Shown: in pieces, positions 1 through 10,720 of the stretch
Layout of the letters: each line of letters starts with the position of its first letter
How positions within the stretch are numbered: position 1 is the first letter of the stretch
NCBI RefSeq assembly: GCF_030272615.1
Contig: NC_081414.1
Span: 48,660,501-48,724,500, forward strand
Length of the DNA stretch: 64,000 nt
Direction of reading: 5' to 3'
Source of the DNA: Cryptomeria japonica
Taxonomy: Eukaryota > Streptophyta > Pinopsida > Cupressales > Cupressaceae
Translations under genes and position numbers: made by a program
The notes under the pieces: generated by a model
Database searches by the model: none
What the model was told of the DNA's origin: nothing
The model's input: only the letters and a program-made list of their open reading frames with translations

Positions 1-110
1 CTTATACTATCCTACTATTATAATATGCTAATGTGGGACTAAATCCTATGTCTTAGGCCTTGATACTTTGCCACAACCTTCTCTATGTTGGCATTTCAAT
101 AGAAGGAGAT

Positions 111-1552
111 TGTTGATATTCATTAAGGATATTGAGAAGGTTGTTGAAGATTATTGATATAACTGAAGAAGGATGATAACTATCTTTATAACATTATTTT
201 GTCATTGATGTCATTAAATTGATATTTTGATTCAGTATGATGTTGCCATATCTTGAGAAGATTGATTTGAAGAGAATTAAGATGTCGGTAAAAGACACAG
301 AAAGAATGTGATGAATAAGGGGAGAAATAAATTATTCAATGGGAAACTATTACCGAGTTAGACAATGATGATATCATGATGTTTAGATTATTTTGATATC
401 CTACATATGTTGTTGATTGTAAGGTTAATACTATACTATGTCACCAAGCAAAGAACCTAGTCGGTAAACCCTAAGGTTATCGATATCGGTTAATGAAGGT
501 GGAATGTCTACCGAGTAATGTTTAGTATTTACCGAGTAACAACCGAGTTATAATAGATCACATTGGATGGATAAAAGAATTATTTAATGAAGGATGCTGA
601 TGAGCTGGAGATGAATAAATGATTGGTATGCCACGCATGAAGTTTGTTAAAGATCTATGACAATGGAAAATCAAGAGGCAGATCTACAACATAGATTGAA
701 CTGCAATAACCTAGCACAAGTTCCTAGGAAGGAATGCAAGTTCCAAGGTGAGGTAAAACATTTTTCAAATCGAAGGATACATTGAACCTAGTCAAGATTG
801 AAGATCTGATGGCTATGATTGATCATGGGAAATGTGATCAAGGAGATTCAACAGTTAGCAAATTGTTTATAAATAAGAAATTATTGATGAACAAAGGAGG
901 TGGGACAAATGTATGCAAAGTGATGCTACATAGTGATTACCGAGAACAGAAGCTTGAAGACCTGTTTGAATAACAGAATAGGGAGCCCAACAGAGGGACA
1001 AGATAAGTCCTATGACTAGACAGTGTTGAGCAAATAAGAATCTGCTTTAGCATTTTAGATGTGAAGTTGCAGATATATATTATTACTGTTGTTTATTTTG
1101 TAAGTGACAGAAAATCTCTTAACTGAGTGGAATTAATAGTCTTATTTGTAAACCCTCTAGCAAGGTAACATTCTAAATGAGTGTTTGAAATCCTTTGACA
1201 AGGTCACTTCTAACAAAGTGAAGATCCTAACAAATCTGAGGGAAATCCCTTAACTGGGTCAAATCTAGCAATGTGTTTGTAATCTTTAACAGGATTTGCT
1301 TTTAACCGAGCATAATCTAGAAGAGTATATTTCTTAGTGGGTCCGAAATCCCATAGTGGTTTTTCCCTATTTGGGTTTCCACTTTAAATCTGGTGTTATA
1401 TGTGTTGTGATGTTATCTATTTATAAGTTTGAATGTTTTTACAGTTTTGGTTACATATTCTGAAGTATAAGCTACCGAGGTTGAATCTATTGATTTTATG
1501 GAAGATTAAGTTTGTATGATCCACCCCCCCCCCCCCCCTCTCATCTTGGTAG
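111..1552 (+). mobile_element. Copia-type LTR (LTR 1)
   Basis: This is a long terminal repeat of a Ty1/copia-type element. It starts TGTTGATATT directly after a short purine run (agaaggagat, about 101-110) that resembles a polypurine tract. It ends after a run of 15 C followed by TCTC, just before a tRNA-Met-like primer site. It shares several features with the LTRs at 8862 and 16610: a short hairpin built on GTGG-TTTTT-CCC / GGG-TTT-CCAC (1357-1383), and a series of degenerate 'aatcccttaac..gggt' units around 1100-1340. The small open frame at 782-973 has no recognisable content and I do not call it. Because the element body to the right is missing, it is unclear whether this was a 5' LTR or a recombination product. 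The right edge is accurate to about 10 bp. Confidence 0.6.
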
Positions 1553-1555
1553 CTA

Positions 1556-1568
1556 TTGGCATCAGAAC
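1556..1568 (+). other. Primer binding site, tRNA-Met type, degenerate
   Basis: The sequence TTGGCATCAGAAC follows LTR 1. It differs by two bases from the usual copia site TTGGTATCAGAGC, which is complementary to the 3' end of initiator tRNA-Met. It supports reading 111-1552 as an LTR facing right. No gag sequence follows. Confidence 0.5.
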
Positions 1569-2086
1569 TTTACACTCTAGTCCATGATTGAGAGGACTAG
1601 AGCACCCAACACCCTAGTTTAAGTGGACTAGGGCACCCAACACCATATTCCCTCCAAAAGGGGCCTAAATTAAATTGTGTGTGATTATTGGTTCTTTCCA
1701 TTTGTGATATGATCTTTGATACTTTTATTTGACCATTATATTTTGACCTAAATTCATAAATACCTTGAGAACCCTATATAAAACACTTTTATTGTTTAAA
1801 AAGTCCAACAAGAAGATATCATCACAATTGAAGATTCCTAATTCAATTCATTCAAGAGAAAATCTAAGTACAAGGAGCAGCAAGCTAGAACAACCTATTT
1901 TCATGTATGGTTTCATGATGGATTGTGTTATGTTTTGTCATATTATTGCATTAGCACTTAGGGGTAAGTGCAAGAAGATAAGTACCGATTTGGGGGAAGT
2001 ATTCTCATGATGAAAAATGCCGCTAGAAATGGGGACCCAATTTTTAAGAAATGGGCACCCATTATGCTTTGGGAGCCTGAGCCAAA
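1569..2086. other. No gene; short duplicated motif
   Basis: No coding or element signature is visible. The segment has two copies of a 'gactag-g-gcacccaacacc' motif (about 1600-1655). A related 'gactagggcaccc' occurs in the gypsy-like LTR near 14575, so this may be debris of that family. Confidence 0.3.
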
Positions 2087-2479
2087 TTTTTTTCCTATTA
2101 AATAGCATATACAAAAAAACCATCCACGAGAGTATCACTGTCAATTATACAACATACAGTAGTCTCATAATAAATCCCTCCAAAACTAATTACAGCCGAA
2201 GAGTCAGAATTAAATAGATACAAAAAAGGATCACCACATAAGGTCATTCAAATATGATTTCCCCATCTGGGGAGCTAGAGACTCCAAAATTTTCCATCCA
2301 GGTTGTCCATCCCTTCTCCCCCTCACTCGATATCAACACTTTACCCTAGAGTATAGGGTCGACATAAGAGTGGATGACAACTTCAGCTACTAGAATGTCT
2401 TGCATCTGGGCCTGCTGACTCCTGAGATTTTTATTTATTGAGCTATCTCACAAAATTTGCAGGCCAATTTCAAATGGAG

Positions 2480-4200
2480 ATCTGTCATTAGAGAATTTGG
2501 ACTAGGTAAAGCCATGAGAAATTTCTGAAGTGAACATCATTGTTGCCCCATCTTGTAGCAGCCTCTCAAACTTTCTTCGCACAATCCTCATAGCTACAGT
2601 TACCTGCACATTAATGTCATGAAATATGAGTCTCCTAACAGACTCGGTGAGGTTTTTGTCTTTGCCATTAAACAAGTTATCATTCCTATATTTCCAAATA
2701 AGCCACAATATTGCTCATAGTACACCACTGCCAGTTCATCACATGTCTTTTCTTGCCACCTCTACTATCAGACCAAAGAAACTCCCTAACCATCTTTTGG
2801 ATATGAAAAAATTGGTAATTATTGAATAGCCATGAGGAAGTGTAATAGATATTATATGAGGATAGGATCTTCTGATAGACTTGGGCCCTTCCAGCCAGAG
2901 AAAGAAAATGCTTATTCCATTTTCTAAGCTTATTATCAATTCTACATCTGACTCATTTCCACATAGATTTCAAATTAGGTTCAACTACAAACAAAATACC
3001 AAGATACCTGACCAGAAGATTGGGCCCTCCCCAACTCAAGGAAAATTTATTGAACTAGTCAAGGGGTTGCAACTTCCACCCCAGAAGAGCATATTTGGAG
3101 AGTGAAATTTTGCTTCTAGAGGCTTCACATAATACATCAAGTTTACTCATTAAGGCACCCAAATTACCTTCATCAAGTTTAGTCAAAATGGTTTTATCAT
3201 TAACAAACTGTATGTTAGATAAGACATCTCCATTTGGCAGATTGACACATTCCACCATGGGGGAAATAGTGGAATCCCTCAATAAGTAGAATAGGGTATC
3301 TACAACAATGACGAATAAACCAGGAGCTAGTCGGCATCCTTGTCATATAGATCTTGATAATCCAAATGTATCTGAATTAAATCCATTAATTTCAACACAG
3401 GCCTTCACATCTTTCATCAGAATATTAACCATCTTACAGTAGTACTCAGGAAACCCTAGACTTTCCAGCATCATGTTGACAAAACTTCATTCCATTCTAT
3501 CATAAGCTTTTTTAAAATCCAACAATAACAAAGTTGGGTCCTTTTCTGAATCCCTAGCCCATCCCACGGATTCCCAACATGTAAGGAGATTCTCAATAAT
3601 GTACCTTCCTTTGACAAAAATAGTTTGAGTAGGGGATATTATCTTTGGGAGGATGTTTTCCAACCTACGGGCAAGAATCTTATATGATACATTCAACAAG
3701 GTGATAGGCCTCTAGTTTTTAATCAAAGTTCTATCTCCATCTTTGGGAATAAGTTTGATAACTCTTGTATTAATTTCCTCACCCAAAGAACCTACCATCT
3801 CTGCCTCTTGGAAAACCTTCAATAAGTCTTCACCTATCCAGTCAATGCAACATTTATAAAACAACCGGGAGGCCATCCGACCCTAGTGCTTTCCCATTAT
3901 TAAGGGATGAGATTGCATCCTTAATCTTTTCTATTAATAGGGTCTAGTTCAATTTCTCAGCATCCTCCCTACTCACCTTCCTTGGGATGATATTCCTCAA
4001 TAGTTGTCTAGTCATTTCCTTATGTAGCATATTATCCTCTATGGAAAAAATCTTCTGATAGAATTTAGCAAAGGATCTAAGAATATATGCTTGATCAAAG
4101 ATCGAAGTGCCCTCCTCACATATGATGTTAATGTTAACTCTTGCTTCTTTAGCTTTCAACAATTGAAAAAATAATTTAGATCCTTTATCACCATGTTCTA
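2480..4200 (-). pseudogene. LINE ORF2 reverse transcriptase remnant
   Basis: This is the non-LTR reverse transcriptase of the same LINE. At 3699-3487 it reads 'NVSYKILARRLENILPKIIS', then 'FVKGRYIIENLL', then 'LLLLDFKKAYDRME', which are RT blocks with the first catalytic Asp in the DFKKAYD motif. The second catalytic motif survives near 3220 as 'IQFVNDKTIL', where the usual 'FADD' has been lost, so the enzyme would be inactive. The piece at 4162-3944 matches the linker before RT. The segment 2708-2502 is the post-RT region ('MWLIWKYRND'). Several frameshifts and stops are present. Confidence 0.8.
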
Positions 4201-4659
4201 GCTAGTGAACCCTAGGTCTAGTTTTGGCCCCTTGAATTTTACCATTTTAGATCTTTCTGTGTGAGTTTTTAGCTTGGCACAAGGATTCAAGGGCCTCTGG
4301 ATTGGAAGGATTAGTCTGCAAAGTTTCCTCAACATGGTGGAATCTAAAGTATGCCAGGGTTTCCTCTTTCCTAGCATCCTTGGCCAATTTCTTACCTATA
4401 GTCTAAAAAAGAGACTTCCAACTTTGAACTTTTTGATTCCAGACTTCAATAGGGCTGACATCTTTCACAACACAATTATTGAATTGTCTGATAATATACA
4501 CTACTCACAGAACTTCTTCTCTCTCCAGGAGGCCATTGTTGAGAGAAAATCCATTCTTATTAACCTTTCTAGCCAAAAACATCTTATTATGAGAGATAAC
4601 AACTTGGATGGGGTGGTGATCTAAAAGAGTATATGGAGTGACTTTGCATTGAATCCCCT

Positions 4660-5330
4660 CACCATCCTAGAAAACACTGAAATAGTCTATGTTAAAGTAA
4701 AATATATCCAATCTAAAGTAAATTCTTTTGTTACCCTTTTGACTATTGCACAAAGTGAACCAAACACCTTTATGCTCTTTTTTACAACCTGCCAAGGGGT
4801 CAATGAGTTTGAGTTTATTAACCATTCTAGACCAAAATAATTGCTCTTCTCCTTTCCACTCAAATTTACATCCCCCTGCCTTATCCATGGGGTTTTCTAT
4901 CATGTTAAAGTCACCCCCTAATATCCAAGAAATATTATCCATATCAAACATCCACTTCCAAAGGTCAATTCTGCATTTGTACTCATTGGGAGCATAAAGA
5001 GCATATTCCAAACTCTAGATCATCCACCTTCAAGATTACCCACACCACTTTGTTACATGGCGAACATCCCCATTTCATCACATGATTAGACCATTTCCCA
5101 TTGAGAAAAATTACTTCCCCTCCTATCCCTCTCAAATGTTTGGTAGTGAAATAACTGGCATTGTCCAACCAAAAGTCTACTGCCTTAATTTCTTGCAACA
5201 AAAGGATACTAATGAAAATTTAAGGAACCTTTTTACAACATATTTCCTATCCGGGGTTTCCAGGCCCCTTACATTTCATGAGGCAATATTCAATTTCATA
5301 GGGACTTAAGGGATTACATTTTCATAGGAG
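4660..5330 (-). pseudogene. LINE ORF2 endonuclease domain remnant
   Basis: This is the apurinic-like endonuclease (EEP superfamily) that nicks target DNA for LINE insertion. 'LLQEIKAVDFW' near 5200 is the N-terminal catalytic Glu region, and 'ILGGDFNMIEN' near 4900 is the conserved GDFN motif. The two parts lie in different frames (5201-4983 and 5011-4667), so at least one frameshift separates them, and stops lie upstream. It sits directly before the reverse transcriptase on the same strand, as expected for ORF2. Confidence 0.75.
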
Positions 5331-5569
5331 CCTGAAATCTATCAAAGCACTTAGGGAGCTTGCCTTTGGACTTCTCCCTACTTCAGGGTTATTGGTAGGT
5401 ACACTTGGTCTACCCCTTTTCTTCTTGAACAAAAACTCTTGAGCAACATTTAGGGAAGGAGGGTTGTTTAACTTTTTGGTCTTGTTCTATTTCCTGGAAA
5501 AAATTTTGGTTTTGGCCACCTTCTCCCCAAACTCTTTCATAGCTTCCTCAACTAGGCTATCCTTAGATT

Positions 5570-7166
5570 GGCTCCCATAAGGAACAACAACCCAGGAGGC
5601 CCTCTAATCCTCATCATTATCACTTACAGACACTTTCTACATCTTCATATCCATCTGAGGGTCACTACCAGCAATAGGGTTGCCTGCATTGCAAACCTCA
5701 TCCCTACCACCAGTGGGTCTGGTACCCAACTTGAAGGGTGGGGGGTAGGAGGGTTATCAATAGGCAATTGCCTCTTCAATAGAGTTAAAAAAATTCTGAG
5801 TTAAATTTTTTTTGAATATTACTCTCAATAGGTGTTACCACACTCGAGCTGCTAGAAAGCTCGATTTGCTTATTCCCCACCCCATAAGAATTAGGCACCA
5901 TCTCACTGAAGGTGGGGGTAGGGTGCTACAAAGAGACACCTCTATCACTGGTAGTGACCTTCACTGAAGGAGGGTCAATCTCCTCGATTATAACATTCTC
6001 AGACTTCGAATTCCGCCCAGAGTCCAGGATACCCTGTACTCTTTCTTAGGTCTCATTCAACTTCTTGATTTTTTCTAGAATTATTTTATGAGCATTGAGT
6101 TTCCTAGGGTTAGGAGGGGATGCATTAGAGATAACAGAGCCTCTACGAGGAGTAGCAGAATCAACAAATGGGGGAGAAGCAGTCGATGATCAGCTCACTC
6201 TCCTGATCTCGGCACACAAGACATCAATTTTATCCATCATAGGGCTGGTCAACTTGGAATCAACAGAACCACCGAGAGGGTCTGAAAGAGAAACAAAAAC
6301 TAGAGAGGATGACATAGCACTGGGAGCAGAGTTTGGAGCTTGCATGGGGGTAGGGTTAGGTCTATCTCTTGTTTTAGCATTTTTGGAGGGCTTCTTTATA
6401 AGAGGGCAATTGTTTCGAATATGACCCTCTCTTCTGTAGAGGGAACAAGCATTCAAGCCTCTCATGTACTCAATAGGGTAGATTGTAGTCTCGCTGATGA
6501 GCTCAATATTGATGTTGTCTGGAATCTCCTTGCTAGGCTTTAAAGCTACCAAAAACCTAGCATTCATATGAGGCAATAGAGACGCAATATCATCCATACG
6601 CAGGACTTTACCAGAGGGTTCAACCAAATTGGGGATGGCATTATAGAGATAAGGAGGAGTATTTTTAACTGTAACCCACCTAGGGCACGACAAAGCCAAA
6701 ATTTATTCTACATTAACCATCGGGTCCCATGAGATGGCTCTAGAGCAACCCGACCCTATAGTCCAAAACTGTCTTTGGACAACTTCTCTTTGGCTATTAG
6801 GGCTATTGAAAAAAATCAAGAACAAGCCCTTCTGAACCATCCAACAGAAGGAGAAAGAAAACCCCAATTTCTTACTCCAAACATTATGCAACCAATTGTT
6901 TAGAAAATTTCTAGAAGGTAACTTGTTCACATCCAAAGCCACTAGAAAGATGTTGAATTCCTAAGCCTATTCTTTTATGAAAAAATAGCATTAGACATTT
7001 GCAAATTAGGGTAGATAACCATTGAAGAAGCAGAGGGAACCTTACCTCCTCCTCCGCCGCTGCCTCCATCTCCTAGTTGCTCTTCTCGTGGCAGAAATTT
7101 TGCCCCTTCCGAAAGCACCACCGACTCAGCAACTGCCCGTTTGAATGTCTTCGCACCATCTCCCAC
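5570..7166 (-). pseudogene. LINE ORF1 remnant (DUF4283-like, zinc knuckle)
   Basis: This is the nucleic-acid-binding ORF1 product of the LINE. The frame opens at 7166 with MGDGAKTFKRAV, typical of plant L1 ORF1 N-termini, and includes a glycine-rich stretch. After a frame change, 6942-6703 reads as a DUF4283-like segment ('GLFLIFFNSPNSQREVV', then 'W.IGSGCSRAISWDP'). A stop at 6703 is followed in the same frame by 6699-6190, where a CCHC-type knuckle survives as 'CSLYRREGHIRNNC' with the second cysteine replaced by tyrosine. A Pro/Ser-rich tail continues towards 5570 with further stops. The protein cannot be made as it stands. Confidence 0.7.
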
Positions 7167-7340
7167 CGAGCCTTTTGCAACATTTTGGTCAACTCCAGGA
7201 AATTTAAGATCGATTCACCTACCAAGAATGTGGTTTGCATTAATTGAACGCGAGCCAACAAGGCTAACCAACTCTCAATCTGCGCAATGCAAGCCTCACA
7301 CGAGTGGCCGACCTACAAAAAGTACATAAACTAAAGTTGC

Positions 7341-7707
7341 AATTATTTAAAAATGAGTCGCAATTATTTACTAAAAGGGACCCCATTTTTTAAAATATAT
7401 ATATCTTTTAAAAAACAAGGCCATGTTATTAGTTCCTGCCAAGGCAGAACTATTGCATTCATCAAGCCTATTTTTCAATTAGTTGAACCAATCAGTTTTT
7501 AGAATTAAATTTTGAGCAAAAAACCTATAGTTCATATTTATTTTATATTTTACATAATTATAAAAATATCATTTTTCTTTATTTCTATTGGTTAATATGA
7601 AAAATAGTGGGTAGAAAATTTAATTTTCTTTGTGTAAAATAATGTATTTATCTCTTCTATTAATTATTTGAATGACATTGCTATTATTATATTACACAGG
7701 TGGACAT
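7341..7707. other. AT-rich spacer
   Basis: No gene is seen. The stretch contains a short imperfect direct repeat, 'gcaattattta', at about 7339 and 7361. It ends at the 5' edge of the copia element at 7708. Confidence 0.4.
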
Positions 7708-8167
7708 TGTTGGCATTGCATGAAGATTGCATTGAAGAATTATAGTGTTGTCATTGATGTCAATAGCAATCGGTAATGAAGCAAGTGTTGCAACCGGTAA
7801 TGATGCAGTGAAGATCAATCGGTAACCCTAACCATTTGAGATGCAAAAACCTAACTGATGGAGCTCGAAGATTGATTGTGATGATCTATGACCGAATGAT
7901 GGTCGGTGATGAAGATGCCACATAATAATGTTGCACGTGATGAGTTTTGAAAAGGTTTTGGCACGTAAAGATAACCGTTTATCCCGGGAATGATCAAATG
8001 CATAGTATGAAGTGAAAAAAGTGTGATGTGTTACAAAACTCAAAGTGCGGTGATCTAGGAGGGGTTGTAGATGCCTAGAAGAATGTGAACTTGATTGCAT
8101 GTAATCTAATGGTCAAGATTGAACTGATATGTTTATAATCTCTATGAGATTGTAGGGTTTGTGTTGT
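7708..8167 (+). repeat. 5' LTR fragment of copia 2
   Basis: It starts TGTTGGCATTGCATGAAG and follows the 3' LTR (8862 onward) until 'tagggtttgtgttgt', where the sequence jumps into RNase H coding sequence. About two thirds of the LTR is missing, including the polyadenylation hairpin and the PBS. Confidence 0.8.
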
Positions 8168-8527
8168 ATCTCTCAATCAACAATAGAAGCTGAGTATGTT
8201 GCAACTTACATGAATTGTACCCAAGCATTTTGGATGAAACGCATATTGGAAGGTTTCAAGATGAAGATATCATAACCGGTAAGAATTTTTTGTGATAACA
8301 CCAGTGTTATAAATATTTCTAAGAACCCGGTGTTGCATGCTAGGACAAAGCATATAGAGCTAAAGTATCATTTCCTGAGAGAGAAAGTTCAAAGCAAAGA
8401 TGTTTCATTGGAGCATGTTTCCACTAAAGAACAACTAGCAGATATTTTTACTAAGCCTCTACCTAAGGCTACATTTGATTACCTTAGAGGTAAGTTAGGG
8501 GTTGTATCCCTACATGAAGTCAAGTAA
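8168..8527 (+). pseudogene. Copia pol C-terminus (RNase H end)
   Basis: This is the last part of the copia polyprotein, the RNase H domain that degrades the RNA strand during reverse transcription. It reads 'STIEAEYVAT', 'FCDNTSVINISKNPVLHART', 'KHIELKYHFLREKV', 'EQLADIFTKPLP', ending 'GVVSLHEVK' and a stop at 8525-8527. A stop interrupts the frame just before the 'FCDN' block. The N-terminal RNase H residues and all of gag, protease, integrase and RT are missing. Confidence 0.85.
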
Positions 8528-8849
8528 GCAAATGTGGAAGACATCAATTCCGGAGCCTATTGAAAATCTTGAAGAAGGATTGGTGAAGAATGGAGCTACT
8601 CCACAGGGGGAGCAGCTAATTGCAGATCAGTGAAGCATGGATGAGAAACAAAATGGTTTACCTTCACTTTAGCATTGCTATCAAAGGGGGAGAAGAAATG
8701 TATATGATTAATAGCCAGTTACCAACTGAAGATATGAAGATACAATTGAAGGTTAGAAAATGTAAACCAAGATTTCTATACCTATGTATGTGCTTTACTC
8801 TCAATCATGACAATCAATTGGTATTGATCTTTGTATTGATATCAATGCC

Positions 8850-8861
8850 AAAGGGGGAGAA
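8850..8861 (+). other. Polypurine tract of copia 2
   Basis: The run AAAGGGGGAGAA directly abuts the TGTTGG start of the 3' LTR. This is the site where plus-strand DNA synthesis is primed. Confidence 0.85.
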
Positions 8862-10194
8862 TGTTGGCATTGCATGAAGATTGTATTGAAGAAGTATAGT
8901 GTTGTCATTGATGTCAATAGCAACCAGTAATGAAGCAAGTGTTGCAACCGGTAATGATGCAGTGAAGATAAACCGGTAACCCTAACCAATGGAGCTCAGA
9001 GATCGGTTGTGATGATCCATGACCGAATGATGGTCGGTGATGAAGATGCCATGTAAGAATGTTGCACGTGATGAGTTTTGAAAAGGTTTTGGCACGTAAA
9101 GAGAACCGTTTATCTCGGGAATGATCAAATGCATAGTATGAAGTGAAAAATGTGTGATGTGTTACAAGACTCAAAGTGCGGTGATCCAAGAGCGGTTGTA
9201 GATGCCTAGAAGAATGTGAACTTGATTGCATGTAATCTAATGGTCAAGAATGAACTGATATGTTTGTAATCTCTATGAGATTGTAGGGTTTGTGTTGTGT
9301 TACCGACCTAATGTATTTGCTTATAAGGTCGATGATTTGATTCAATGACATGTTGACAAATTTGGTTAAATTTGTAAGTGATTGTTACCGAACCAGAAGG
9401 TGTATCTGCAGAATGATGTGAAGGTAGATAGGAGCGATAAAGGATCTAATTCAGCAAGGAAGTGCCATTTCTAGATCAATTAAGAACCTGTTGTTCTCTT
9501 AACATTACAAAAGTAAAATCCCTTAACCGGGTAAGCTTTAACAGGCTTGTTGTTAAAATCCTCTAACCAAGTGATCCATTAGCTTGGATTTGAAATCCTC
9601 CACCGAGGTTACCTTTAATAGGGTATTACCTTTAGCAAGGTATTTGTATTCAATCCCTTAACCGGGTGGTCCTTAATCGGATTTGTTCCTGACAGGACAT
9701 TATTGTATAAGCTTCTAACAAGGCTTGGCTCCTAATAGGGCGAACTTCAAAAGAGTTCAAAATACTTATGGGTATTCATCCCCACCATGGTTTTTCCCAT
9801 TTGGGTTTCCACGTGAAAATCACTGTGTCAAGTGGTGAATGATTTTATGGATGTGTTTTTGGTATGGTTGATATGAATGATTGCTAAATCTGCATAGATA
9901 CATCTAAATGATTGGAAATGATCTGAAATGTGTTATTACTAGTATGAGTGAAGTGGTTTATGGTTGTGGTCAAAGGGTATCTAAGTTTCAGATCTGTTGC
10001 ATTATATCATTGATGTTTTAGGTCAACTGGTAAGGTTTAGCAATGCTGCTACAGATTTGATAAAGTGTCTAAATTGGTAAATTTTATGAGTTGTTTTTGA
10101 GTTGGAAATAAGTTTGGTGAAAGTTTAGTTAATTTTTTATGTATTGATTCACCCCCCCCTCTCAGTAGTTGACCAGATCTTTATAGTTTCATCA
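8862..10194 (+). repeat. 3' LTR of copia 2
   Basis: This complete copia LTR starts TGTTGGCATT and ends near 'tttcatca' after a C-rich 'attcacccccccctctcagt' block (10147-10164). It contains the degenerate 'aatcccttaaccgggt' units (about 9510-9760) and the hairpin at 9787-9812, both shared with LTR 1. Confidence 0.75.
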
Positions 10195-10268
10195 TATTAT
10201 GAGACATTTAATATATTAAATAAAATATGATAATTTATGATACTTGCAACATCTATCGTAAAAAAAAA

Positions 10269-10385
10269 CATTTCACATGTCACAACAAAAATAACCGTAC
10301 AACAAATCATTACACGTGTCACAACAAAAATAACCGTACAAAAAATCATTTCACATGTCACAACAAAAATAATTACGTGTGCATA
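10269..10385. repeat. 39-bp tandem repeat, three copies
   Basis: Copies start at 10269, 10308 and 10347 with period 39. The unit core is 'catttcacatgtcacaac' plus 'aaaaataaccgtac'. The middle copy carries 'cacgtg'. Because 39 is divisible by 3, all frames stay open across the array, which explains the overlapping small ORFs here. I treat them as artefacts. The rest of 10195-10720 is AT-rich and featureless. Confidence 0.75.
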
Positions 10386-10720
10386 CGCGTTGAAAACTAT
10401 AAGCATGAAAAAAATAGAAGTTTTTTAACCAAGAGATTAACTTGTCGCCCCCATTTATACGGGCAGTAAATTTTTTGATCAAAAGATGGATGCTTATACT
10501 TTTATTTAAATGCATTTAATTTCGATAAACAACTTCTCATTGGTCATTTAGATGGATGAGTTTCAGTAAATGGTCATACTTAATTCAAAATATATGTCTG
10601 TATTCACAAGAGACATTTTTCTAGACCATTATTTGTATTATAATATCTAATGTAATGAAAATATTATTTTGACTATTTACTAAAAAGATTGTTTTAAGAA
10701 ATTATATTTTTTAAAATAAA

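Larger units (their letters stand above)
2087..7340 (-). mobile_element. L1-type LINE, nearly full length, decayed
   Basis: A non-LTR retrotransposon lies on the minus strand. Reading from right to left it has a 5' leader, ORF1 (DUF4283-like region plus zinc knuckle, about 7166-5570), ORF2 endonuclease (about 5330-4660), reverse transcriptase (about 4200-3050), and a C-terminal region with a 'W-x-IWKxRN' motif (2708-2502). It ends in a short oligo(T) on the plus strand at 2087-2093, which is the poly(A) tail of the minus strand. Stops and frameshifts break every domain. No RNase H domain is visible after the RT. I found no convincing target site duplication, so the right boundary is approximate. 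Confidence 0.8.
7708..10194 (+). mobile_element. Internally deleted copia element (copia 2)
   Basis: This Ty1/copia element has lost almost all of its interior. It consists of the first ~460 bp of the 5' LTR (7708-8167), the last ~120 codons of pol (RNase H end, 8168-8527), a short 3' untranslated segment, a polypurine tract (8850-8861), and a complete 3' LTR (8862 to about 10194). The two LTR starts are closely similar apart from an indel of about 20 bp near 7835. A TSD is not clear: 'gacat' precedes the left edge and also occurs at 10203-10207, but that is 9 bp beyond the expected right edge. Confidence 0.8.

Noticed and set aside
4274-4624. Plus-strand 116-codon ORF
   Set aside because: It is antisense to the LINE ORF2 linker and has no features of its own; the same holds for the plus-strand ORFs at 4649, 4746, 5082 and 6095.
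2031-7396. 'gggaccc.atttttaa' on both sides of the large LINE as a TSD
   Set aside because: The left copy does not abut the poly(A) end at 2087, so it is not in the right place.
7703-10207. 'gacat' as the TSD of copia 2
   Set aside because: The right copy lies 9 bp beyond the expected LTR end (tttcatca), so the match may be chance.
10227-10469. Plus- and minus-strand small ORFs with 13-residue repeats
   Set aside because: They come from a 39-bp tandem repeat; no start context or family signal.
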